Source of the DNA: Phycisphaerales bacterium
Lineage (GTDB): Bacteria; Planctomycetota; Phycisphaerae; Phycisphaerales; UBA1924
Reading direction: 5' to 3'
Assembly: GCA_029260395.1 (NCBI GenBank)
Contig: JAJDDJ010000013.1
Location: 496,001-560,000 of the forward strand
Length of the DNA: 64,000 bases
Shown: piece after piece, positions 17,095 through 24,599 of the stretch
Numbering within the stretch: position 1 is the stretch's first letter
Layout: each line of letters starts with the position of its first letter
Program-made: the position numbers and the translations under genes
Notes under the pieces: model-generated
What the model saw: only the letters and a program-made list of their open reading frames with translations
What the model was told of the DNA's origin: nothing
Database searches by the model: none

Positions 17095-20000
17095 TCAGCT
17101 ACAGCCCATGCTGTTGCCGCAGTTCAGGCACTTGTAGCACGTGCCGCTGCGAACGGTGATCGTTCCGCACACATCGCATGGCGGCGCATCGGCCGCGCTC
17201 TCCAGAGCGACCGAGAGCGCCGAACTCTGCGCGCTCGCCGCACTCATCATCGGCGCCATCGAGGTTCCAGACAGCTGCGTCCCACCCCGGGCGGACGCGC
17301 GGCCCTTCACCGCCGGCGCGGCGTCTGTGGGGCGAATTGTGTCGTGCGAATCGGTCCAACGAGGTGTCTCCTTCGACTCTGCCGCGCTCGTCACGGCTCG
17401 GCTCTCTGATCTAGCTGCGGGCTTGGCCCCGCCCGAGCGGTCGGGCGCGTTGGCCTCGCGGTAGCCGTGGATGAACTGCATTCCCATCCAGCGGAAGATG
17501 TAATCGACCAGGCTCTTGGCGAACGGGATGTCGCGGTTGGATGTCATGCCCGCGGGCTCGAAGCGTTGGTGGGTGAACTTGTTGACCATGCTCTGGATGG
17601 GCACGCCGTACTGGAGCGCAACGCTCGTCGCCGTGCCAAGCGAGTCCATCAGCCCGCCGATGGTTGAGCCTTCCTTAGCCATGGTGATGAACAACTCGCC
17701 CGGCAAGCCGTCCTCGTAGAGCCCGACCGTCAGGTAGCCCTCGTGGCCCGCGACGTTGAACTTGTGCGTGATCGAGTCCCGCGTGTCGGGCAAGCGCCGG
17801 CGCATCGGGCGGTGCACGATTTTCGTGACCACTCTTTCCGCAGCCTGAGCATCGGCCCCAGCCACCGAGCCCGCGACCTCCGCCACCTCGGCGGCGATCT
17901 CGTCGTGCGCCTCGCGCTCACCGCTGGCCTCCGCCTCGTCGTCTTCGAGTGAGTCCTTCGACTCGCCCGAGCTTGTGCTCAGCGGCTGGCTCAGCTTGCA
18001 GCCATCGCGGTACAGCGCGTTGGCCTTGAGCCCCAGCTCCCAGCTCAGCCGGTACGCCGACTTGATGTCGTCCACATTCGAATCGTTCGGCAGGTTGATC
18101 GTCTTGCTGATCGCACCCGAGATGAACGCCTGCGCCGCCGACATCATCCGGATGTGCCCCTCGGGTGCTATGAACCGCACGCTCAGCGGCCCGCACTTGC
18201 TCGCGCAATCGAACACGCTCAGGTGCTCCTTGCGGATGTGCGGCACCGCCTCGATCGTCTGCGTGCCGCACACGATCCGGTTCAGCTCGCCGATCTGCTT
18301 GTCGCTCAGACCAAGCTCCCGGAGCAAGTTGAACGAACGGTTCGACCGGGCCGAGTCGGCATCGAACCCGAGCTTGCGGTGGCCCTCATCAGAGAGGCAC
18401 CAGCCCGTGAACGCGAACGACAGCTCGAACACGCCCGCGAGCGAAACCTCGATCGCCTTGAGGTCCGACTCCGGCACACCCTTGCCCGAGAGCCACTCGC
18501 GCAGCGAAGTCGATGAATCCACGCCCTCCACACCCGCAGGCATTGGCACTTCAAGGTCCATCGTTCCCAGCAGCGTGCGGAGCATCACCACGATCTGGTC
18601 GTCTGCGTAGCCCATCGCGTGCAGCGCCGGCTTCACCGAGGCGTTGGCGATCTTGAAGTACCCGCCGCCCGCGAGCTTCTTGAACTTCACAAGCGCAAAG
18701 TCGGGCTCCACGCCCGTCGTGTCGCAATCCATCAAGAGCCCGATCGTGCCCGTCGGCGCGATCACCGTGACCTGCGCGTTGCGGTAGCCGTGCTCCTCGC
18801 CAAGCTCGAGCGCTTCGTCCCACGACCGCACGCTGCGTTCGAGCAGCTCGCCCGCGTTCTCAAGCCCAATCCGGCCTGCGTTCACGATCGCGTGGTCCAC
18901 CGGCACCGGGCGGATCTTCAGGTCCTCCCACTCGGTTTCGCCCCGGCTCACGCCGTGCGCTGCGCGGCGGTGGTTGCGCATAACGCGGAGCATGCTGTCG
19001 CGGTCCGCCTCGTACCCCGCAAACGCCCCGTGCTCGGCGGCCAGCTCCGCGCTCTTGCGGTAACTGCGCCCCGTTAGCAGCGACGTCAGCATCGCGCACA
19101 CAGAACGCCCCTCGTCCGAGTCGTACGCGATGCCCGCCTGCATCAGCATCGCGCCCAGATTCGCATACCCAAGGCCCAGCGTGCGGTACTTGTAGCTCAG
19201 CTCGGCGATCCGCTGGCTCGGGAACGCCGCCATCAAGACGCTGATCTCGAGCACCGTCGTCCACAGGTCAATCCCGTGCTCGTACAGCTCGGCATCGAAC
19301 GTCCGCGTCGTGCTGTTGTAGAACTTCAGCACGTTGAGCGAGGCTAGGTTGCACGCCGTGTCGTCGAGGAACATGTACTCGCTGCACGGGTTGCTCGCGT
19401 TGATTCGGCCAGCGCTCGGGCAGGTGTGCCACGCGTTAATAGTGCTATCGAACTGCACGCCGGGGTCGGCGCACCGCCACGCCGCGTAGCCGATGTCGTC
19501 CCACAGCTTGCTCGCGGGCATGCTCCACGCCAACGCGCCGTCGGTGCGGTTGTACGTCTTCCACTCGCCGTCCTCGTCGAGCGCCTCGAAGAACGAATCC
19601 GGCACTCGCACAGAGTTGTTCGAGTTCTGACCGCTCACGGTCTGGTAGCTCTCGCCGTTAAAGTCGTAGTCCAATTCCAAACCGAGCCGGGCAGCCGTCT
19701 CGCCGATCGTCTCGGGGTCGTTCGCCGAGGCGGGCTTACCCGCGATGGCAGCCATGCCCTCGACCATCGCCGCGACTTTGATCTCCTCGCGCACCTTCCA
19801 GTTCACAAACCGCTGAATGTCCGGGTGGTCCATGTCCAGGCACACCATCTTGGCCGCTCTGCGAGTCGTCCCGCCGCTCTTGATCGCGCCCGCGGCGCGG
19901 TCGCCGATCTTCAGCCAGCTCATCAAACCGCTCGACTTGCCCCCGCCGCTCAGGGGCTCGTCCCCGGCCCGCAGGTTGCTGAAGTTCGTGCCCGTGCCGC

Positions 20001-20667
20001 TGCCGTACTTGAACAGACGCGCTTCCCGCGTCCACAAGTCCATGATGCCGCCCTCGTTCACGAGGTCGTCGCTGATCGACTGGATAAAGCAAGCGTGCGG
20101 CTGGGGGTGCGTGTACGCATCGTCCGCGAGCTTGAGTTCGCCCGTCTTGGCATCGGCAATCCAGTGCCCCTGCGCCGGCCCGTTGATGCCGTACGCCCAG
20201 TTCAGGCCCGTGTTGAACCACTGCGGCGACTTGGGCGCGCACATCTGGTGCACCATCATGTACTTCAGCTCGTCCTCAAACGCCTGCGCATCCTCGGCGG
20301 TGTCGAAGTAGCCGTGGCTCTCGCCCCAGTACCGCCAGCACCCTGCCAGCCGGTGGATCACCTGCCGAGCGCTCTTCTCCGGTCCGGTGGGCGCGGAGCC
20401 CTTGGCATCCTTCTTGTGCGCTTTGGCATCCCAGTCGTGCGCCGCGATCCCATTGGGCCCGCCGTCCTGCGGCACGCCCGCCTTGCGGAAGTACTTGCTG
20501 ACCATGATGTCGGTCGCAAGCTGGCTCCAGCTCTTGGGCACCTCGGCATCGGCCATCTCAAAGACGACCGTGCCGTCGGGATTGCTGATCCGGCTCGAAC
20601 GCTTCGTCCACTCAACTGTGGCGAAAGGATCCTGACCGGGCTTTGTGAACTTCCGTGTTACTTTCAT
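17095..20667 (-). CDS. nrdJ: Adenosylcobalamin-dependent ribonucleotide reductase (class II, NrdJ)
   Basis: Makes deoxyribonucleotides, using adenosylcobalamin to generate the thiyl radical; oxygen-independent. The 1190 residues include the catalytic N-x-C-x-E motif in NASNPCSEYMFLDDTACNLA, FFKYGSGTGTNFSNLR-type substrate loop (written here as LFKYGSGTGTNFSNLRAG), QNSNNSVRVPD and APTGTIGLLMDCDTTGVEPD. A long linker rich in D/E/A precedes the C-terminal B12-RNR domain (HKFNVAGHEGYLTVGLYEDG). The end is a zinc-ribbon tail CDVCGTITVRSGTCYKCLNC that carries the re-reducing cysteines. It is the last gene of an apparent operon with dcd and two small genes. No cobalamin riboswitch is visible just upstream. 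Confidence 0.97.
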   Translation of the reverse strand: MKVTRKFTKPGQDPFATVEWTKRSSRISNPDGTVVFEMADAEVPKSWSQLATDIMVSKYFRKAGVPQDGGPNGIAAHDWDAKAHKKDAKGSAPTGPEKSARQVIHRLAGCWRYWGESHGYFDTAEDAQAFEDELKYMMVHQMCAPKSPQWFNTGLNWAYGINGPAQGHWIADAKTGELKLADDAYTHPQPHACFIQSISDDLVNEGGIMDLWTREARLFKYGSGTGTNFSNLRAGDEPLSGGGKSSGLMSWLKIGDRAAGAIKSGGTTRRAAKMVCLDMDHPDIQRFVNWKVREEIKVAAMVEGMAAIAGKPASANDPETIGETAARLGLELDYDFNGESYQTVSGQNSNNSVRVPDSFFEALDEDGEWKTYNRTDGALAWSMPASKLWDDIGYAAWRCADPGVQFDSTINAWHTCPSAGRINASNPCSEYMFLDDTACNLASLNVLKFYNSTTRTFDAELYEHGIDLWTTVLEISVLMAAFPSQRIAELSYKYRTLGLGYANLGAMLMQAGIAYDSDEGRSVCAMLTSLLTGRSYRKSAELAAEHGAFAGYEADRDSMLRVMRNHRRAAHGVSRGETEWEDLKIRPVPVDHAIVNAGRIGLENAGELLERSVRSWDEALELGEEHGYRNAQVTVIAPTGTIGLLMDCDTTGVEPDFALVKFKKLAGGGYFKIANASVKPALHAMGYADDQIVVMLRTLLGTMDLEVPMPAGVEGVDSSTSLREWLSGKGVPESDLKAIEVSLAGVFELSFAFTGWCLSDEGHRKLGFDADSARSNRSFNLLRELGLSDKQIGELNRIVCGTQTIEAVPHIRKEHLSVFDCASKCGPLSVRFIAPEGHIRMMSAAQAFISGAISKTINLPNDSNVDDIKSAYRLSWELGLKANALYRDGCKLSQPLSTSSGESKDSLEDDEAEASGEREAHDEIAAEVAEVAGSVAGADAQAAERVVTKIVHRPMRRRLPDTRDSITHKFNVAGHEGYLTVGLYEDGLPGELFITMAKEGSTIGGLMDSLGTATSVALQYGVPIQSMVNKFTHQRFEPAGMTSNRDIPFAKSLVDYIFRWMGMQFIHGYREANAPDRSGGAKPAARSESRAVTSAAESKETPRWTDSHDTIRPTDAAPAVKGRASARGGTQLSGTSMAPMMSAASAQSSALSVALESAADAPPCDVCGTITVRSGTCYKCLNCGNSMGCS

Positions 20668-20718
20668 TGCCGCCTAATCCCTTGTCCAGATAGCTAGGAC
20701 CACCGACCCAAATCTCAC

Positions 20719-21144
20719 TCAGTCTGCCAGCCGCAACAATCCAAGTGAGGGATACTGACCAGCCATTGTCTCATAAAGCTCTTGAACATATCCCGCCATA
20801 CCCCACTGCTGGGCTTGCTTCGACAGGTGCGATAGTTCCACTTGCGCGCGCTGCTCTAGTTGCACCTTCGCCGTCGCGTAATCCCGCCGCGCAGAATCGA
20901 GAGCCGCACTCATTCGCCCGTTGGCACTGTGTAAGTCTCGGATGAGAGCGACTTCTTCAAACGCCTTCGCAATATCTCGCTCAAGGCAGCTTGCGATCGC
21001 GAACATTTGGCTTTCGATACGCAATGCTCGAATGAATGGCAATTCCGATCTTGCTGCACGTTTGATCATTTGAATTACGAATGAGCAGATACAGGCAAAA
21101 CTAATGGTGACCGCGACGATTGCTGCCAACTCAGAGTCGAACAT
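20719..21144 (-). CDS. Small membrane-anchored coiled-coil protein
   Basis: 141 residues, unrecognised. One N-terminal membrane helix (AAIVAVTISFACICSFVIQM, about 7-26) is followed by a long helical, Ala/Glu/Arg-rich stretch with coiled-coil character (about 40-115). An AGGAG Shine-Dalgarno stands 6 nt before the ATG. It lies 40 bp after the zinc-ribbon gene and 51 bp before nrdJ in the same direction. The coding DNA is much poorer in GC than its neighbours (28 of 60 bases in 21001-21060), which suggests recent acquisition. Confidence 0.7.
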   Translation of the reverse strand: MFDSELAAIVAVTISFACICSFVIQMIKRAARSELPFIRALRIESQMFAIASCLERDIAKAFEEVALIRDLHSANGRMSAALDSARRDYATAKVQLEQRAQVELSHLSKQAQQWGMAGYVQELYETMAGQYPSLGLLRLAD

Positions 21145-21184
21145 GTTTAGCTCCTAGCGTGTGCGACTCGAACGACACTCTGAA

Positions 21185-21388
21185 TTAGCGGCGAACACTG
21201 CTGAGCCGAATAGAGACTGGGTCTCCATTTACCCAAACGACCGGGCTAGTCCATCGGCGAAGAACAGAGCCACAGCGTGCGCATTCCAACTGCTCCGGCC
21301 TCAGCCGCGGGACTCTTGCCCCTCCACAATTCGGACAGAGCGGTACATTGATGTGTATTCCGCTAGACTTTGATCTAGTACGTGGCAC
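21185..21388 (-). CDS. Small zinc-ribbon protein
   Basis: 67 residues. CPNCGGARVP and, 13 residues later, CARCGSVLRR form a CxxC...CxxC pair typical of a zinc ribbon. GTG start with GAGGAG 8 nt upstream, 12 bp after the dcd stop codon, so it is very likely co-transcribed and perhaps coupled with dcd. GC content is lower than in dcd and nrdJ. It may bind nucleic acid or a partner protein; function unknown. Confidence 0.65.
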   Translation of the reverse strand: MPRTRSKSSGIHINVPLCPNCGGARVPRLRPEQLECARCGSVLRRWTSPVVWVNGDPVSIRLSSVRR

Positions 21389-21400
21389 TGTGAAGACTCC

Positions 21401-21973
21401 TCAATCCACCTTCGGCAGCGTCAGCCCCGCTTGGTCCTGGTACTTGCCGGCCTTGTCCGCGTAGCTCGTCTCGCACACCTGCTCGGCCCGCAGGAAGATG
21501 AGCTGCGCAACGCCCTCGTTGGCGTACACCTTGGCGGGCAGCGGCGTGGTGTTGCTGATCTCGAGCGTGACCTTGCCGCGCCATTCTGGCTCGAGCGGCG
21601 TGACGTTCACGATCAGGCCGCAGCGTGCGTAGGTGCTCTTGCCGACGCAGATCACGAGGATGTCGCGCGGCACCTCGATGACCTCGACCGTCTCGCACAG
21701 CGCGAAGCTGTTGGGCGGGATGATCACGTGGTCCCGGCCGGTCGCGGCGACATCGACCTCGACCATGAAGTCGTCGCTGAAGCGTTTGGGATCGACGATG
21801 GCGACATCGCCATGGATGGGCGTGGCGCTGAAGATCTTGAACCGGCTCCCGACGCGGACGTCGTAGCCGTAGCTGGACACGCCGTAGCTGATCTTGCCGG
21901 GCCGCTTGATGGCGGGCTCGAACGGCTCGATCGAGACGGTGTTGCGGATCTGGCTGTCGCACAGGACGGGCAT
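21401..21973 (-). CDS. dcd: dCTP deaminase
   Basis: Deaminates dCTP to dUTP, feeding thymidylate synthesis. 190 residues, close to the E. coli enzyme. Visible motifs are [20 protein letters not shown], the active-site segment [20 protein letters not shown] with the catalytic Glu, and [21 protein letters not shown] chose the ATG at 21973: homology starts there and GGGGAGA lies 7 nt upstream; the upstream in-frame ATG at 22042 adds 23 residues without homology. It heads the apparent dcd - zinc ribbon - membrane protein - nrdJ operon, which makes functional sense for dNTP supply. Whether the enzyme is mono- or bifunctional (also hydrolysing dUTP) cannot be told here. Confidence 0.94.
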   Translation of the reverse strand: MPVLCDSQIRNTVSIEPFEPAIKRPGKISYGVSSYGYDVRVGSRFKIFSATPIHGDVAIVDPKRFSDDFMVEVDVAATGRDHVIIPPNSFALCETVEVIEVPRDILVICVGKSTYARCGLIVNVTPLEPEWRGKVTLEISNTTPLPAKVYANEGVAQLIFLRAEQVCETSYADKAGKYQDQAGLTLPKVD

Positions 21974-22449
21974 GAAGCCGTCTCCCCGGGCAGCGGTATT
22001 GGCCCTCCTGGCCTCGCTGTCCGTCGCTTGGTCCAGAGCCATCCAGCTCCGGGTGTTCTACGCGAGATTTTACCGAACATTTCCCAGTCGTGCTTGCTTT
22101 GGATTGCGAGCGGCCGAGATATTACCACTACCTGTCGTGCATGGGGGCTCGCGGGCCACAAAATCGAGTAGTTGACAGTCGATTGCGCGGCCTCGATGGC
22201 GCAACATTCGCTCGATTCTGGGTTTGCAAAGCGCAAAGAATTCGACTCCCGCCCGGCATGTCGATTCCTCAGCCCCCGTGCGCCGCGCGATTTGTCCACA
22301 AGTGACAGGCTTGGCGTCGCGCACTCCGGCTGCAAAGCCCACTAGACTCATGGCCCGACCGCTAGCGCTGCCAACCAGCCACGCCAAGCCGCCCCACACC
22401 GACTTGACCCCTACGCGATCAGTCACCCGAATCCGCCTTGGGAGCCCCT
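21974..22449. other. Divergent intergenic region between dcd and the flgI-like gene
   Basis: About 475 bp without a convincing gene. It is poorer in GC than its surroundings around 22060-22260 (for example TTTTACCGAACATTTCCC). Promoters for both flanking genes probably lie here but none is clear. The minus strand from about 22283 downward begins GGGGGCTGAGGAATCGAC, slightly like the 5' end of tmRNA, but the matching 3' end is absent. Confidence 0.4.
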
Positions 22450-24441
22450 ATGCCCATCCACCGCTGCCGACCGTTGCCCGTTCTTCTGCTGGCACCCCTT
22501 CTTGCGATGGGATGCTCGGCCCTGCTCACCGGCTGCGGCGGGGGGTCCAAGGGCACCACGATCGAGTCCAAGACCACCGGCTTTACGCGCTCGGTCGAGC
22601 CGATCCGGCGCGGAACGCTCGGCTCCATCGCCTCGACCACCGCGGGCGAGCCCATGCTCATCAGTGGCTACGGCCTGGTCGTCGGGCTTGACGGCACGGG
22701 CGGGGGCGTGCTGGCGGACAACATCGTCACCACCATGGAACGGCAGATGCAGCTTCAGGGCATCGGCCCCGGCGGGCCTTACAAAGAGGGCCCGATGGTC
22801 GACCCCGTCACGGGCCAGCCCAAGACCGCGCGAGAGATTCTCGCCGACCCCAACATCGCGGTGGTGCTGGTGCAGGCAGTGATCGCGCGCGGCTCGCCCG
22901 AGGGTTTCCAGTTCGATGCGATCGTGCGCGCCGTCAACGCGACCAGCCTGCGCGGCGGGCTGCTCTGGACTACCGACATGCGGCTAGGCCCGCCCGCATC
23001 CTTTGGCCGGGTGCAGACCCGGCAGGTCGCCTCGGCGTACGGCCCGATCTACACCAACCCGTTTCTCGAGCCCGACTCGGAAGCCGCCGCCAACCAGCCC
23101 GTTGGCCGGGTGCTTGCAGGCGGCAAGGTCACCGACCCATTGGCAGTGCAGATCGCGCTGGATGCGCCCTCGCACGTGCGCGCCACGCAGATCGTCTCCG
23201 CCGTCAACTCACGCTTTAGAGCGGGGCGTTATGACCCCGGTCCGATCGCGCGCGGCCGGAGCGATTCGCTCGTTGACATCCTGATCCCCTACCGCTGGCG
23301 GTCGAACCCGGGCGAGTTCCTGAGCCTGCTCGAGCACGTGCAGCTCGAGTACCAGTTCCCGGCGGCCCACGCCCAGAGAATCGTCGAGCAGGTCCGCAAA
23401 AACCCAACCGAGGCAGAGCTCGCGAGCGACATGCTCGTAGCACTGGGCGACCCGGCGCTGCCCATGGCCCGCGAGCTGTACGAGGAAACCGATCCGCAGG
23501 TCCGGCTTGCTGGGCTCTCAGCGGGCGCCCGCCTGGCGGACGAACGCACCGAGCTGGGCCTGCTGGAGTTTGCCGAGCATTCCCAAGGGGTCGAGCAGCT
23601 CGAGGCGATCAACATGCTCGGCCGCATCGACGGCGGTGTCCGCAGCCAGCAACTGCTCCAGCAGCTTGCCTCGGGCGGGCGCACGACCGTGCGGGTCGCC
23701 GCGTACGCGGCCATCGCGTACCGAGCCGAGCAGGCGACCATCCGGTCCCAGCCCGGCAACCCCAACGCCGAGCACGATGCGGAGCTGCGGCTCGTGCATC
23801 GCGGCATCGGCGGATTCGACCGCCGGACGATCGGCGGCGACTCCTTCGACCGTGCTTCGTCCAAGCCGCGCTTCGTGCTCGACCGCGTGCCCTGGGGCGA
23901 GCCACTCGTCTACGCAACCCAGCAGGGCAGGCCCCGCGTTGTACTGATGGGCCAATCGCTCGATATCCCAAAGCCCGCGTTTGTCTCGCTGTGGGACGGC
24001 AGGCTGGTCATGGTCGCGGACTCGGCCTCGGATCCGCTGCGTATCGCGTACCGGCGTGGCGACTCGGTTGTGCCCATGACGGTCGAGGACGCGCCGACCG
24101 ATCTCGCGGCCCTGCTGCAAGTGCTCACCCGCGTGCGCACGCAGGGCGACCCGAGGCCGGGCCTCGGTCTCTCGTACGGCGAGGTGGTCTCGGTGCTTGC
24201 GGGGCTCGGCGAGCAAAGGGGTGCGCCCTGGGCCTTCACGACCGAGCGTGACACGCTGACGGCAGCCCTCGCCGAGGCGCGGACCGGCCCGGCCTCGAGG
24301 GTGCGGCCCGAGACCAGCGCCGACATCCCCGACCCCGCGACGAGCACGACCGGCGTGCCGGGCCTGCGCGGCCCGCGCGAGCCGCAACGCCCGCAGATCG
24401 TGCCCATCAACCCCGTCACCGGCGAGCGCGAGGGCCGCTAG
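22450..24441 (+). CDS. FlgI-like (flagellar P-ring) lipoprotein with HEAT-like insertion
   Basis: 663 residues, much longer than the usual 360 or so of FlgI. The N-terminus is a lipoprotein signal (LLLAPLLAMGC at 22 or LLTGC at 29). The FlgI hallmark GYGLVVGLDGTGGG follows at about 70, then PNIAVVLVQAVIARGSPEGFQFDAIV and a repeat-like RATQIVSAVNSRF segment as in P-ring proteins. Residues about 290-450 are helical and HEAT-like (LGDPALPMARELYEETDPQVRLAGLSAGARLADERT). The C-terminal part is beta-rich and ends in a Pro/Arg-rich tail. ATG at 22450 has GGGAG 5 nt upstream. No flagellar neighbours are present, so a P-ring role is uncertain; an envelope ring or scaffold is possible. Confidence 0.65.
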   Translation: MPIHRCRPLPVLLLAPLLAMGCSALLTGCGGGSKGTTIESKTTGFTRSVEPIRRGTLGSIASTTAGEPMLISGYGLVVGLDGTGGGVLADNIVTTMERQMQLQGIGPGGPYKEGPMVDPVTGQPKTAREILADPNIAVVLVQAVIARGSPEGFQFDAIVRAVNATSLRGGLLWTTDMRLGPPASFGRVQTRQVASAYGPIYTNPFLEPDSEAAANQPVGRVLAGGKVTDPLAVQIALDAPSHVRATQIVSAVNSRFRAGRYDPGPIARGRSDSLVDILIPYRWRSNPGEFLSLLEHVQLEYQFPAAHAQRIVEQVRKNPTEAELASDMLVALGDPALPMARELYEETDPQVRLAGLSAGARLADERTELGLLEFAEHSQGVEQLEAINMLGRIDGGVRSQQLLQQLASGGRTTVRVAAYAAIAYRAEQATIRSQPGNPNAEHDAELRLVHRGIGGFDRRTIGGDSFDRASSKPRFVLDRVPWGEPLVYATQQGRPRVVLMGQSLDIPKPAFVSLWDGRLVMVADSASDPLRIAYRRGDSVVPMTVEDAPTDLAALLQVLTRVRTQGDPRPGLGLSYGEVVSVLAGLGEQRGAPWAFTTERDTLTAALAEARTGPASRVRPETSADIPDPATSTTGVPGLRGPREPQRPQIVPINPVTGEREGR

Positions 24442-24554
24442 AGAACGAGCACGCAGATTCGCCGCTCTGAAGGTCCGAGAAGATCGCGGCGCGTGCTCCG
24501 CCCAGCAGTTTTGGTGTACAGTGTGCGCCGTGGTGATGCCCATCGAGCACGGCT

Positions 24555-24599
24555 GGTCTCTAAGGATGAGACCGGTGTCACCCGCGACACGGAGGTCTC
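24555..24599 (+). promoter_or_regulatory. smc leader with two alternative hairpins over the ribosome binding site
   Basis: GGTCTC (24555-24560), GAGACC (24568-24573) and GGTCTC (24594-24599) let the middle element pair with either flank. The downstream fold also contains GTGTC/GACAC (24575-24579/24586-24590) and buries part of GGAGG (24591-24595) and the bases next to the ATG. The upstream fold frees them. This is a plausible RNA switch. Confidence 0.45.

Noticed and set aside
20668-20718. Cobalamin riboswitch before nrdJ
   Set aside because: The 51-bp gap is too short and shows no B12 box; the operon leader upstream of dcd shows none that I can recognise.
22043-22283. tmRNA-like 5' end (GGGGGCTGA...TCGAC) on the minus strand
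   Set aside because: The matching T-arm and acceptor end, and a tag reading frame, are missing downstream.
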